The notes beneath the pieces are model-generated. The model made no database searches. It was given only the letters and a program-made list of their open reading frames with translations, and was not told the DNA's origin. Below are positions 8,300 to 16,402 of a DNA stretch of 64,000 nucleotides, in pieces (the stretch's first letter is position 1; each line of letters starts with the position of its first letter). Source of the DNA: Streptomyces sp. NBC_01216 (GTDB taxonomy: Bacteria; Actinomycetota; Actinomycetes; Streptomycetales; Streptomycetaceae); assembly GCF_035994945.1 (NCBI RefSeq), contig NZ_CP108680.1, forward strand, positions 1 to 64,000, read 5' to 3'. The position numbers were made by a program, and so were the translations under genes.

Positions 8300-9550
8300 A
8301 TGACGTCAACTGACACCAGGGGCGACCGGGAGAAGGTCGTCTCCAAGCTGCCCTCCTGGCTGCGCCAGGAACTCAAGGTCCGCGCCGTCCAGCACGGCAT
8401 CGACATGCAGGATGCCGTCGAAGCCGGGGTCGCGGCATGGCGCGGCCTCGGATCCAACCTCTCCCCCATCGACACCTCTGGTGCCGAGTCGTTCGCGACC
8501 TTCCTGCCCACCGAGCTCTGGCATGGCTTCCGCGCCGACTGCAAGAGCCGCGGTGTCTCGCTCATCCAGGGGCTCGCGCAATCCGTGTCCGTCTGGCTCG
8601 ACAGTCACCCCGCACCGGCCGTACGTCGACCCGAGATCGTCCGCCGTGTCGTCATCTGCAATCAAAAGGGCGGTGTCGGCAAGACCGCGATCACCGCCGG
8701 TACTGGTGAGGCGCTGGCCGAGGACCCTGCCGTGCTCGTACCGGTCCGGGTCTCCAAGCATTTCGCCGCCCTCCTCGACGAGAACTCGGACGCGGCCAGT
8801 GACCCTCTGGCCCTGGAAGACCTGCCCGGTCTCGGCCAGCGAGTCCTGCTTGTCGACTTCGACCCCCAAGGACACCTCACCAAACAGCTGGGACACGATC
8901 CCCTTCCCATGGACGGGGACTCACTGACCAACCACATGGCCGGTGACGCCAAGGGCGACCTGAGGGAACTCATCGTCACGATCGACGAAGAGCGCTTCGG
9001 GGGCCGCCTCCACCTCCTGCCCGCGTGCACCGACGCCTTCCTCCTCGACGTGCGCCTCGCCTCCGTACGCGCTCGTGAGGCAGCCCTCGAGCGCGCCCTC
9101 GCCGCAGTAGAGCCCGACTACGACGTCATCCTCATCGACTGTCCTCCCAGCCTTGGTCTCAGCATGGACGCCGCTACCTACTACGGACGCCGGCGTCCCC
9201 AGGAAATCCCCGGTAACTCCGGCGTTCTCATCGTCGTCCAGGCCGAGGACAGCAGTGCCGATGCCTACGGGCTACTCACCTCCCAGATCGAGGACATGCG
9301 CAGCGACCTCGCCCTCGACGTCGACTACCTCGGCCTGGTCGTCAACCACTACGACGCCCGGCGGGGTTACATCGCCACCTCATCCCTCCAGTCCTGGATG
9401 GACATAAAGGATCCTCGCGTCGTCGGCGTCATCGGCGACCTCAAGGAGCAGAAGGAAGCCGTCCGCGCCAAGCGACCGCTCCTTGCCTACGCACCCCGCT
9501 GCGAACAGTCCGTGGCACTTCGCGCCCTGGCCCGGGAGATCAGCAAGTGA
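8300..9550 (+). CDS. parA: ParA partition ATPase with a duplicated N-terminal DNA-binding-like region
   Basis: 416 residues. The deviant Walker A motif KGGVGKT is at 123-129; a Walker A'/B region (VLLVDFDPQGHLTKQL, then YDVILIDCPPSLG) follows after an unusually long insertion. Residues 1-110 precede the ATPase and contain two similar segments, each of the form L-P-x-x-L...(L/A)...G-(I/V)...(A/L)-V...W, which look like ribbon-helix-helix (CopG-type) domains. Long N-terminal DNA-binding extensions are typical of plasmid ParA that repress their own operon. The start ATG at 8300 is used. The stop overlaps the parB GTG start by four bases (GTGA), so parA and parB are translationally coupled. Confidence 0.88.
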   Translation: MTSTDTRGDREKVVSKLPSWLRQELKVRAVQHGIDMQDAVEAGVAAWRGLGSNLSPIDTSGAESFATFLPTELWHGFRADCKSRGVSLIQGLAQSVSVWLDSHPAPAVRRPEIVRRVVICNQKGGVGKTAITAGTGEALAEDPAVLVPVRVSKHFAALLDENSDAASDPLALEDLPGLGQRVLLVDFDPQGHLTKQLGHDPLPMDGDSLTNHMAGDAKGDLRELIVTIDEERFGGRLHLLPACTDAFLLDVRLASVRAREAALERALAAVEPDYDVILIDCPPSLGLSMDAATYYGRRRPQEIPGNSGVLIVVQAEDSSADAYGLLTSQIEDMRSDLALDVDYLGLVVNHYDARRGYIATSSLQSWMDIKDPRVVGVIGDLKEQKEAVRAKRPLLAYAPRCEQSVALRALAREISK

Positions 9551-10980
9551 GCAAGGCCAAGGACCTCGGAGCCGGCGCATCCTTCGCTCAGGCGCGCCCC
9601 ATCAGCGCCCGCCGTGCCGCCATCGGCAGCGCGACGGGCGCGCCCACCGCCGGAGTTCCCGATCCCACCGAACTTCCGCTTCACCTGATCAGCCAGAACC
9701 CCGACAACCCTCGCGAGGAACTTCGCGAGCTGGACGGGCTGACCGAGAGCATCCGTGAGATCGGGCTCGTCAACGCGATCACCATCGCGACCGTCGACGC
9801 CTATCTCGCCGAGCGGCCGAACCGCGCGGGTGATGTCGACGAGGGTGCCCGCTACCTCGTCATCGACGGCCATCGCCGACTTGAGGCGGCACGCCGGGCC
9901 GGCGTCCCGACGATCCGTGTCAGCGTCGACAACGCACTCGTCTCCACCGACGAGTCCCTTCTCGAAGCGGCCTTCGTGGCCAACGTCCACCGGGACGACA
10001 TGAACCCGCTCGAGCAAGCCCACGCGCTGCGAAAGCTCGTCGAGTTCTACGGGTCCCAGAGCAAAGCCGCCAAGAGACTCGGCATCGGCCAGTCGACGAT
10101 CTCCTCAAAGCTGTCCGTACTCGAACTGGCCCCTGAGCTCCAGGCCGACCTCGTCGCCGGGCGCCGCACGATCGAGCACGTACGCAACCTCGCGCGGCTC
10201 TCACCCGACGAGCAGCGCAGGAAGGCGGACGCGCGTGCGGCGACAGCGGTGAAGGGGAGCGAATCACCCGTTGACCTATCACGGCGTGATAGCTCGGGCT
10301 CGGGTGGGGCTGACCTATCACGGCGTGATAGCTCGGGCTCGGGTGGGGCTGACCTATCACGGCGTGATAGCTCGGGCTCGGGTGGGGCTGACCTATCACG
10401 GCGTGATAGCTCGGGCTCGGGTGGGGCTGACCTATCACGGCGTGATAGCTCGGGCTCGGGTGGGGCTGACCTATCACGGCGTGATAGCTCGGGCTCGGGT
10501 GAGGTTGACCTATCACGGCGTGATAGCTCGGGCTCGGGTGAGGTTGACCTATCACGGCGTGATAGCTCGGGCTCGGGTGGGGCTGACCTATCACGGCGTG
10601 ATAGCTCGGGCTCGGGTGGGGCTGACCTATCACGGCGTGATAGCTCGGGCTCGGGTGGGGCTGACCTATCACGGCGTGATAGCTCGGGCTCGGGTGAGGT
10701 TGACCTATCACGGCGTGATAGCTCGGGCTCGGGTGAGCCGACCTCGCCCGCTGGTGAGGAACTGCCCGAACAGCGGTCGGAGTTTTCGTCGACCAGGGTC
10801 GATCCGGCACGGCTTTCTCCGGGGGAGTCCGGCATCTTCGCTCTGAGCAAGGTGACGAAGATGCCCTGGCACGACGGAAACCGGGTCGCCGAGCTCGTAC
10901 TGGAGAAGATGGACGAGCAGCAGCGCAGGATCCTCGTCGACCGGATCTGCGCTGAGGACACCAGCACGCCCCGTCGTTGA
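9547..10980 (+). CDS. parB: ParB partition protein carrying the centromere repeats inside its gene
   Basis: 477 residues, GTG start overlapping the parA stop. Residues about 42-160 form the ParB CTP-binding domain (ISQNPDNPR, DGHRRLEAARRAG, HRDDMNPLEQ). A helix-turn-helix follows (about 172-195, GSQSKAAKRLGIGQSTISSK). Residues 243-398 are 12 tandem copies of a 13-residue unit D-L-S-R-R-D-S-S-G-S-G-(G/E)-(A/V/P), encoded by a 39-bp repeat holding a 17-bp dyad. A C-terminal segment ending near FALSKVTKMPWHDG...RRILVDRIC resembles the ParB dimerisation domain. The charged, Gly/Ser-rich repeat should behave as a flexible linker. The gene ends at a hairpin. Confidence 0.88.
   Translation: MSKAKDLGAGASFAQARPISARRAAIGSATGAPTAGVPDPTELPLHLISQNPDNPREELRELDGLTESIREIGLVNAITIATVDAYLAERPNRAGDVDEGARYLVIDGHRRLEAARRAGVPTIRVSVDNALVSTDESLLEAAFVANVHRDDMNPLEQAHALRKLVEFYGSQSKAAKRLGIGQSTISSKLSVLELAPELQADLVAGRRTIEHVRNLARLSPDEQRRKADARAATAVKGSESPVDLSRRDSSGSGGADLSRRDSSGSGGADLSRRDSSGSGGADLSRRDSSGSGGADLSRRDSSGSGGADLSRRDSSGSGEVDLSRRDSSGSGEVDLSRRDSSGSGGADLSRRDSSGSGGADLSRRDSSGSGGADLSRRDSSGSGEVDLSRRDSSGSGEPTSPAGEELPEQRSEFSSTRVDPARLSPGESGIFALSKVTKMPWHDGNRVAELVLEKMDEQQRRILVDRICAEDTSTPRR
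10273..10740. repeat. 12 x 39-bp tandem array, candidate parS centromere embedded in parB
   Basis: Twelve units of exactly 39 bases, each starting gacctatcacggcgtgatag. The variants differ only near the unit end (ggtggggct in eight units, ggtgaggtt in three, ggtgagccg in the last). Each unit contains CTATCACG-G-CGTGATAG, a perfect 8-bp-arm dyad around one central base. The 39-bp period keeps the reading frame and puts successive dyads about 3.7 helical turns apart. The same dyad occurs three times upstream of parA, which identifies it as the likely ParB (or ParA) binding site. Confidence 0.92.
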
Positions 10981-10987
10981 GGCACAG

Positions 10988-11028
10988 CAGCCGGGCCGTT
11001 GATGGGGAACCGCCCCGTCGCCCGGCTG
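10988..11028 (+). terminator. Hairpin after parB
   Basis: Outer stem cagccgggc / gcccggctg with an inner stem of roughly seven pairs (gatgggg / ccccgtc), starting 8 bases after the parB stop. Confidence 0.7.
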
Positions 11029-11381
11029 TCTCTGTTCAAGGAGACTCAGGGCCTCGCAGCACCACCGCCGTTTGCGGTCCTCTCATGCCCCAGGCCGGGC
11101 GGAGCCTCTGATCTGCCGTCGGAGTTTCGCGTCCTGCCGAAAGAGAGGACCGCGATCGTACTCGTCCTGGTGCCCGCCCGCGGGGGATGGGGATCAGGCA
11201 CCAGGACGATGCCGGCAGCCTATGCTCCGGGGTGCCGCCGCCGGTGTCTTCTCCCTGCCCTGTGCACATATGGGGGCGAACTGAGCATGCTCGAAGTGGT
11301 GCCCTCGACTGGTGTTTTCCTACCGTCGGTTCGGTCGGCAACGTTGCCCTCCGCGGAGTCGGAGGGGCGGGAGGAGCACAC
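11029..11381. other. Intergenic stretch before the membrane protein gene
   Basis: About 350 bases without a credible gene. Overlapping open frames here have no ribosome site and no recognisable protein. I see no clear repeat. The promoter of the next gene must lie here. Confidence 0.4.
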
Positions 11382-12170
11382 ATGGATCACGGGCCCGGTA
11401 TGCAGGGAATGACAGGGATGGGAGGTGGGGCGTCGACGGTGGACACGATCGGCGCCGTTCTCTTTATCGCGTGGGCCGCCGCGATGTGGCTGGCCGTCAT
11501 CGTGCTCGCCTTCGCCAATCGAGGCCCCGTGCGGCCATGGCTGTACCGGACAGCCGTCGGCATCATCGGCCTGGGCGTGGTGGGGCAGATCGGCCACTTC
11601 CAGGAGCACGTGACGCAGGCCGGCTACTGGATCGCCAACCCCTACTCGCCCGCCTGGATGACTCCCTGGGCGAACAGCTTCGCGCGGGGCATGGGGCAGG
11701 TGGACGGGACCAAGCCGTCGCTCGGCATGGAGATCCTGCACCTGACCGGCAACTTCATCTTCCTCGCCGGACTGGTCGGGATCGTGCAGATCACGCGTCG
11801 GGCCACCGGGCATCTGAAGTCTCGCAAGTGGGCGAAGATGGGCGTCTGGATGCAGGGCATCCACGGGCTCGAGCACGTCGTCCTGACGGTCTCGGTGGCG
11901 CTCGGTGCGAGCCGTGCCATCGGTCTGTCGACCTGGTTCGGTGCGATCGAGCCGGGACCGGCGCTGGTGACATACCGGGTCTGGTGGCACTTCGTAGCCA
12001 ACCTCATCGGCACCGGCATCCTGGCCGTTTCCCTGTACCACCTCTGGAAGGAGAAGCGGGCGGTCAAGGCCAGCTACGCAGAGGGGCTGGAAGGCGTGGA
12101 GGCGCTTCCCCCGCTCGGCACTTCCGAGGCGAAGGCCGCGCGCGAGCCCGTATCGGCGGGCCGCCAGTAG
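11382..12170 (+). CDS. Polytopic membrane protein of unknown function
   Basis: 262 residues. The short N-terminus is rich in Met/Gly/His (MDHGPGMQGMTGMGGG), which is often seen in proteins meeting copper or other metals. At least four hydrophobic segments follow: about 20-40, 48-70, 120-140 and 205-228. Histidines occur within or beside the membrane segments (QIGHFQEHV, EILHLTGN, GIHGLEHVV). The start at 11382 is chosen because GGGAGGAG precedes it; the frame is open further upstream. It converges on a MerR regulator with an 8-base gap. The His/Met content hints at a metal-related membrane role, but I do not recognise the family with certainty. Confidence 0.7.
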   Translation: MDHGPGMQGMTGMGGGASTVDTIGAVLFIAWAAAMWLAVIVLAFANRGPVRPWLYRTAVGIIGLGVVGQIGHFQEHVTQAGYWIANPYSPAWMTPWANSFARGMGQVDGTKPSLGMEILHLTGNFIFLAGLVGIVQITRRATGHLKSRKWAKMGVWMQGIHGLEHVVLTVSVALGASRAIGLSTWFGAIEPGPALVTYRVWWHFVANLIGTGILAVSLYHLWKEKRAVKASYAEGLEGVEALPPLGTSEAKAAREPVSAGRQ

Positions 12171-12178
12171 ACAGGCTC

Positions 12179-12826
12179 TCATGCCCGTGCCCCCGACGGC
12201 GCGGAGTCGGTCAGAGCATGGTGGTCCATGGGGCGGGGCTGCGCGAGTCGACGCAGTGCCAGGAGCAGGCTGTCGACAAGCACGCCTCCCACGACCAGGC
12301 TTTCGGCCCATGCCTCCGTTCCGCTCGGTGTGTGGAGGACGACATCCGCGTCGACAGCAGCCGTCCTGTCGGCTGCGTCCGCGTAGTCGTCGAGCCGATC
12401 CGCGAAGGCGCTCTGACCGAGGTCGTGGAGGGCGGCGAGCACCTCCACGGCGGTGGCGAACGCCTGGCTGTCGAGTGGCGTGGCCCAGCCCCGGCGCCGC
12501 GCCAGGGCGTACACGTCCGCCGCGATCCCGGAGTCCGCGACGGTACGTGAGGAGCTCGCAGCGGGGACTCCTGTGGCGAGTGCCAGAAGTTCCGGCCCAC
12601 TACAGGAGTTGTCGAGAGCCGCGACGACGTCTCTGATCCGGGAGATGGGCAGGCCGCCCATATCGACCAGGGCACGGACGAGGCGGAGACGATGCAGATG
12701 CGCGTCGCCGTAGCGTGCCTGGTTGGCGCCGGTCAGGCGGCCGGCGGGCAGCAGCCCGTCCCGGATGTAGTACTTGATCGTGGGGATGGACACACCGCTG
12801 GCGTGACTGAGTTCCGCGAGACGCAT
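12179..12826 (-). CDS. MerR-family transcriptional regulator
   Basis: 215 residues. The N-terminus MRLAELSHASGVSIPTIKYY is the MerR winged-helix DNA-binding domain, continuing to about residue 70. The rest is a helical effector/dimerisation domain without the clustered cysteines of metal-sensing MerR proteins. The start at 12826 has AGGAGG upstream and gives the usual MerR N-terminus; a longer open frame runs upstream through the neighbouring gene. It is convergent with the membrane protein gene and probably in one transcript with the upstream helix-turn-helix gene (27-base gap). The target is unknown. Confidence 0.85.
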   Translation of the reverse strand: MRLAELSHASGVSIPTIKYYIRDGLLPAGRLTGANQARYGDAHLHRLRLVRALVDMGGLPISRIRDVVAALDNSCSGPELLALATGVPAASSSRTVADSGIAADVYALARRRGWATPLDSQAFATAVEVLAALHDLGQSAFADRLDDYADAADRTAAVDADVVLHTPSGTEAWAESLVVGGVLVDSLLLALRRLAQPRPMDHHALTDSAPSGARA

Positions 12827-12852
12827 GGATCCTCCTAGGTGGCGAGACGGGC

Positions 12853-14694
12853 CTATGGCGTGCCGTCCTCGGCCGGTCCGCCGGCTGTGCGTCCCTGGGA
12901 GGCATGGGTCTCTGACTCGAGGCGGCACCGCCAGCACAGTCCGTGTTGGGCGGGTCGGCCGCAGGTGCCGTCGCGGCCTTGGCAGCTGCCGTTGGGAATG
13001 TCGGTGGCCTGTGGATGCCGGGGGTCGGGGGAGAAGTCGCAGTCCGGGCAGCACACCGGGCCTGGGGTGACGGATCGGGTGTGGTCGCTCGCGGTTGCCC
13101 GTGTGGCGAGGGCGGGCTCGTCGGCAGGAGGTCTGTCGTCGGGGCAGGCGCGGCGAGCCGACGCGCGGAGGGCGACGATTTCGGCGCAGGCCGTACAGCG
13201 GGCTCCGGTCGACCAGAGGGTTCCGGATTCGCAGTCCGGGTTGGCGCATCCCCAGCGTGGGAGTGCGACTGCCAGCAGCCAACGGCCTGGGTCGCGGATG
13301 TCCGAGACGAGGGTCTGGGCAAGGCGTTGGTCGAGCCGGGCCTGGAGACGTCGGGCGTCGGACCCTTCGCCGAGTTGCCGGGAAAGCTCCCGGCCGATCC
13401 GCCGCAGCACGTACGTGTTCACTCTGCCGAGCAGGAACCTCACCGGTTCGAGGATGGTGTGGAGCCGGGGGCTGAACGTCAACTGAGGTCCGGGGTAGGG
13501 CGCTTTCGGGCTCGGGAACGTGGTCCGGTTCGGTTTCGGGCTGGGTTTCGCACTGGGATCTGGGTCAAAGCGTGTGGAGAGGGAGGGGCGGGGGGTGTCA
13601 TCCGCGCGCAGCGCGAAATCGCGCGTGGCTGCTTGGTCGCCGGAGTCGGCGACGCAGCTGTGAGCCCCCTTGACTACCGGCACTTCGCCTACGGCGGGTG
13701 AGAAAGACGCGCCTTCGTTCCCGGGTCGGTCAATCCTTAGGTCTTCCTTATACGCGAGCGATGTCTCACTGATGTGGGAACCCGATGTCTCATCAACTTG
13801 GGAGGTGCGGGGGGCGAAATCCACCGGGACGACCGGCGAGACGGTGACCGGCGAGACGGTGACGACCGGGACGACCGGGACGACCGGGACGACCGGGACG
13901 ACCGGGACGACCGGGACGACCGGCGCGACCGGCGCGACGGTCACCGGGAGGACCGGCGCGACAGGTTCTGCGGTCAACCACTTGTCAGAGATGCCGAAGA
14001 TGTGGCGTCCGTTGGCGCCGGATCGTCGGTTTACGGTGATCCAGCCGCCCTCGGCGAGGACTTCGACGATGCGGCTCGCGCTCTCCGCAGACAGAGGCAG
14101 GCCGGCCCGAAGTCCCGTGTGATGGCGTAGGTATTGGGCGAGGCCGGCTTCGGTCAGCGGGATCTTCTGGATGACGGCGTACACGATCACCGCGTACGCG
14201 CGCAGCTCCCGGGGCTTCAGTCTTTCGGCGGCGGCCAGGGGCAGCCATACGTAGCGCTCCGCGCGACGCATCGCGCGGACGCGGCGGCGTGCGGTGGTGC
14301 CGGTACCGCAGGGGAGGGTACGGCGATTGTTTTCGGCGATTTCCACGATGCCATCGGCTGCCGGTTTGCGGAGCTGGGCGAGCCCCCGGTTGATGGTCGC
14401 GACCGAGAGACTGAGGTAGAGGGCGAGCGTGGCAACCGCCGCCGTGCAGCCCTCGATTCGTGCGCCGAGGGCCTTGACCTTCATGTAGACGGTCAGGGAC
14501 ACGTCCATGTAGTCCGGCGCCTCGACGATCCGCATGGGTACACGGACCCGACCACGAGGAGGGGAGGGGGGTGCGGGAGCACCGCATCCGTCCGCGATTT
14601 GGCTGGAAGTGGTCGGTGAAATCTCGGGACGAAGAGGACTATCAGTCGCGCAAGTGGGTGCAAGGGGCTGGCAAACCGCGGAGCTTTGGTTCAT
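12853..14694 (-). CDS. Helix-turn-helix and zinc-ribbon protein of unknown function
   Basis: 613 residues. Residues about 55-130 and 140-230 form helical, winged-helix-like regions (AAVATLALYLSLSVATINRGL; YLRHHTGL...SAESASRIVEVL). A low-complexity PVVPVVPV stretch (about 245-285) is encoded by a 9-bp tandem repeat. The C-terminal 150 residues carry two Cys clusters, CANPDC...CTAC and CCPDC...C..C...CWRC, that look like zinc ribbons. Proteins of this kind are common on actinomycete plasmids; a replication or regulatory role is possible, and a direct-repeat array lies just upstream. ATG 14694 is used; ATG 14535 is an alternative start. Confidence 0.6.
   Translation of the reverse strand: MNQSSAVCQPLAPTCATDSPLRPEISPTTSSQIADGCGAPAPPSPPRGRVRVPMRIVEAPDYMDVSLTVYMKVKALGARIEGCTAAVATLALYLSLSVATINRGLAQLRKPAADGIVEIAENNRRTLPCGTGTTARRRVRAMRRAERYVWLPLAAAERLKPRELRAYAVIVYAVIQKIPLTEAGLAQYLRHHTGLRAGLPLSAESASRIVEVLAEGGWITVNRRSGANGRHIFGISDKWLTAEPVAPVLPVTVAPVAPVVPVVPVVPVVPVVPVVPVVTVSPVTVSPVVPVDFAPRTSQVDETSGSHISETSLAYKEDLRIDRPGNEGASFSPAVGEVPVVKGAHSCVADSGDQAATRDFALRADDTPRPSLSTRFDPDPSAKPSPKPNRTTFPSPKAPYPGPQLTFSPRLHTILEPVRFLLGRVNTYVLRRIGRELSRQLGEGSDARRLQARLDQRLAQTLVSDIRDPGRWLLAVALPRWGCANPDCESGTLWSTGARCTACAEIVALRASARRACPDDRPPADEPALATRATASDHTRSVTPGPVCCPDCDFSPDPRHPQATDIPNGSCQGRDGTCGRPAQHGLCWRCRLESETHASQGRTAGGPAEDGTP
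13860..13922. repeat. 9-bp tandem repeat inside the helix-turn-helix/zinc-ribbon gene
   Basis: About seven copies of acgaccggg in tandem, with degenerate copies on both sides, encoding the Pro-Val-Val run. A copy-number-variable microsatellite is expected at such a site. Confidence 0.85.
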
Positions 14695-14779
14695 GATGGG
14701 CTGGTCTCCTCTGGACTCGTTCGTCGTTGGACTTGTCTCTCGTTGAGCATGTTTTGCTGAAAATGTTCTCTATGGGCTC

Positions 14780-14903
14780 GTTCCTTTCTGAGCTCTTCCG
14801 TTTTCGGGTCGGTTCCTTCTGGACTCTTCCGTTTTCGGGCTGATCCCTTCTGGGTTCTTCCGTTTTCGGTTTTGTTCCTTCTGGGTTCTTCCGTTTTCGG
14901 GCT
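14780..14903. repeat. Four 31-bp direct repeats upstream of the helix-turn-helix/zinc-ribbon gene
   Basis: The core tcttccgttttcgg recurs at 14794, 14825, 14856 and 14887, exactly every 31 bases, embedded in longer similarity (ccttctgggttcttccg). The period is not a multiple of three, so the array is not coding. It lies about 100-210 bases before the start of the minus-strand gene and is strongly purine/pyrimidine-skewed. Iteron, operator or transcript-leader function is possible. Confidence 0.75.
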
Positions 14904-15335
14904 GTCCCTTTCTTTTCTTTTTCTTCTCTTTTTGAAGAAGGGGTCTGGAGATGTCTTTTCTGCTGGACTTGCTTTTTTGACTCGTTCGTTCGTTCGTTCG
15001 CTTCTCCCTTCTTCCTTCTGGGTTGAGGGGGGCTCCATTGGTGGTGAAGCCGTCGTTAGCGGCTTCGTGGTTTGGTTCTGGTGAACCTTGCATCGCGCGT
15101 TCCGGGGTCGCTCCCGGAACGGGCCTTCGCCCGCCGAGTTCGCTGCTCGACGGGCGATGTGAACGACCCGAACCCGTGTGATGGCTTACCGGGTTCGTGG
15201 ACGGCGGCGCTCTCCTCCGAAGAGCGCGTCGTCCTCTTCATCTTTTACATCACACACTCCCCGGCTTGGTCGTCTTTTCGCCGATCCGGTGTTTTTGGAC
15301 GGAACGGGCTGGGCAGGTCGGATATGGGCGCGCGC
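14904..15335. other. Pyrimidine-rich and hairpin-rich intergenic region
   Basis: No credible gene. It holds a polypyrimidine run (about 14905-14945), a ttcg tetranucleotide repeat near 14984-15001, and then several hairpins at 15097-15165 (gttccggg..cccggaac, cgggc-ctt-cgcccg type). The hairpins may terminate the afsA-like transcript that ends at 15336. Confidence 0.45.
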
Positions 15336-16289
15336 TCAGAAGCGCGATATGTCCGTCATCTCCGTGGTCGCACTGAATGCGAAATTTCCCTGCTGGAGCG
15401 CGTTGACGCGTATGCGCCGTCGACCGCCGGAGGGCATCTCCTCGTCCACGGCCTCGGCTTCGATCCAGCACGGCTCCCCGAACTCGACGTACCGGTGGAA
15501 GGAGATGTCCATCGACGTCGGCATCAAGGTGCCCGACCACGATGGTTGAGAGGCGTGTCCCGCCTGGCGCACTCCTTCCAGGAGGAGCATGCCGGGCACA
15601 TGGTCGACCGGGTGGTCGAAGAGCACCGGATGGCTGGTGTCCACACGAAGACGCCAACGGCGGCGGTCCTCAGTCGGGGCGAGGACGATGTCCTGCTTGC
15701 GCATCCGGCCGACGCTGCTGCGCGAGACCGGCTCCGGGGGCTGAGGGGCTTGGGCGAATGCCTCGGCGGCGCTGCCGATGCCCTTGCGGAGGCGCTGGTA
15801 CACGGCAGGGGAGTGGCAGCTATAGCGCATGCTGACGATGGCGGCCAGAGTGCCTTCACGCACGACCTCGAGGTGCATGGTCATCATCGCCGGAAGCGAG
15901 CGGTGGTAGCGGATGTCCGAGAGGACCGCGTGCAGTTCGACCTCGGCGGGACTGCTGTCGATGTGGAGTGCCTCGGGATTGACGGAGTACTGCAGGCGCG
16001 ACCACCCGATCTGGTGTCCGAAGGGCAGTTGGTATCCGACGTGGGTGAGGAGCAGACCGCTCTGCCTGGCGGTCTCGCACAGCAGCAGGGGGTCGTACAT
16101 CCCGTGCTCGGAACTGTAGAAACTGTGGCTGCGAGGCCACTGGGCCGTGACCGTGAAGGCGTCGTGCCCTACTTGGTCCCACCCTGTCAGGAACACCTCC
16201 GACAGGGCTGCCCGATGCACGTACTCCCTGGCGACCGTGGTGGTCAGCTCAGGACTTGCCACGACAGGACGTTCCGATGTGGTGGGCAT
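15336..16289 (-). CDS. AfsA/ScbA-type gamma-butyrolactone (butenolide) synthase
   Basis: 317 residues with the two tandem hot-dog-like AfsA repeats. The first contains VHRAALSEVFLTGW and DPLLLCETARQSGLL; the second contains VDTSHPVLFDHPVDHVPGML and LLEGVRQAGHA. AfsA enzymes condense a beta-ketoacyl chain with dihydroxyacetone phosphate to begin autoregulator synthesis. The start ATG 16289 has GGGGAGAGG upstream. The gene is divergent from a TetR receptor-like gene, the classical afsA/receptor arrangement, with HAD phosphatase and SDR genes following the receptor. The product should be a diffusible signal controlling the nearby enediyne cluster. Confidence 0.92.
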   Translation of the reverse strand: MPTTSERPVVASPELTTTVAREYVHRAALSEVFLTGWDQVGHDAFTVTAQWPRSHSFYSSEHGMYDPLLLCETARQSGLLLTHVGYQLPFGHQIGWSRLQYSVNPEALHIDSSPAEVELHAVLSDIRYHRSLPAMMTMHLEVVREGTLAAIVSMRYSCHSPAVYQRLRKGIGSAAEAFAQAPQPPEPVSRSSVGRMRKQDIVLAPTEDRRRWRLRVDTSHPVLFDHPVDHVPGMLLLEGVRQAGHASQPSWSGTLMPTSMDISFHRYVEFGEPCWIEAEAVDEEMPSGGRRRIRVNALQQGNFAFSATTEMTDISRF

Positions 16290-16402
16290 GCCTCTCCCCT
16301 GTGGCGTGCGTATGTGTGGCCCCCCCCGGAACTACCGGTCGCAGGGGCTGGGTTGTAAAATAAGGGTGTTCGGTTTTTTTGTCGAGAGAGACTGGGGCCC
16401 CG
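16290..16402. promoter_or_regulatory. Divergent promoter region of the butyrolactone synthase and receptor genes
   Basis: 113 bases shared by two divergent starts. The segment 16355-16380, containing aaaataagggtgttcgg followed by a T-run, is AT-rich and partly dyad-symmetric and is the best candidate for an autoregulatory element bound by the TetR receptor. A similar sequence occurs upstream of the IS701-like gene. Confidence 0.45.

Noticed and set aside
10273..10740. CRISPR array
   Set aside because: Units are uniformly 39 bp with near-identical sequence throughout and no unique spacers; no cas genes are present.
10271..10846. A 191-residue open frame of TYHGVIARARV repeats overlapping parB
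   Set aside because: It is the +1 shadow of the 39-bp array; no ribosome site and the parB frame has clear ParB domains on both sides.
9920..11039. Two long minus-strand repeat-rich frames across parB
   Set aside because: They arise because a 39-bp repeat without stops is open in several frames; no start signals and no recognisable domains outside the repeat.
14770..15093. Highly charged Lys/Glu/Arg-rich minus-strand open frames
   Set aside because: They come from a purine-rich, repeat-rich leader; the 31-bp repeats break frame and no ribosome site or domain is seen.
15072..16358. A 428-residue plus-strand frame opposite the AfsA-type gene
   Set aside because: Antisense shadow of a clear AfsA family gene; no recognisable domains.
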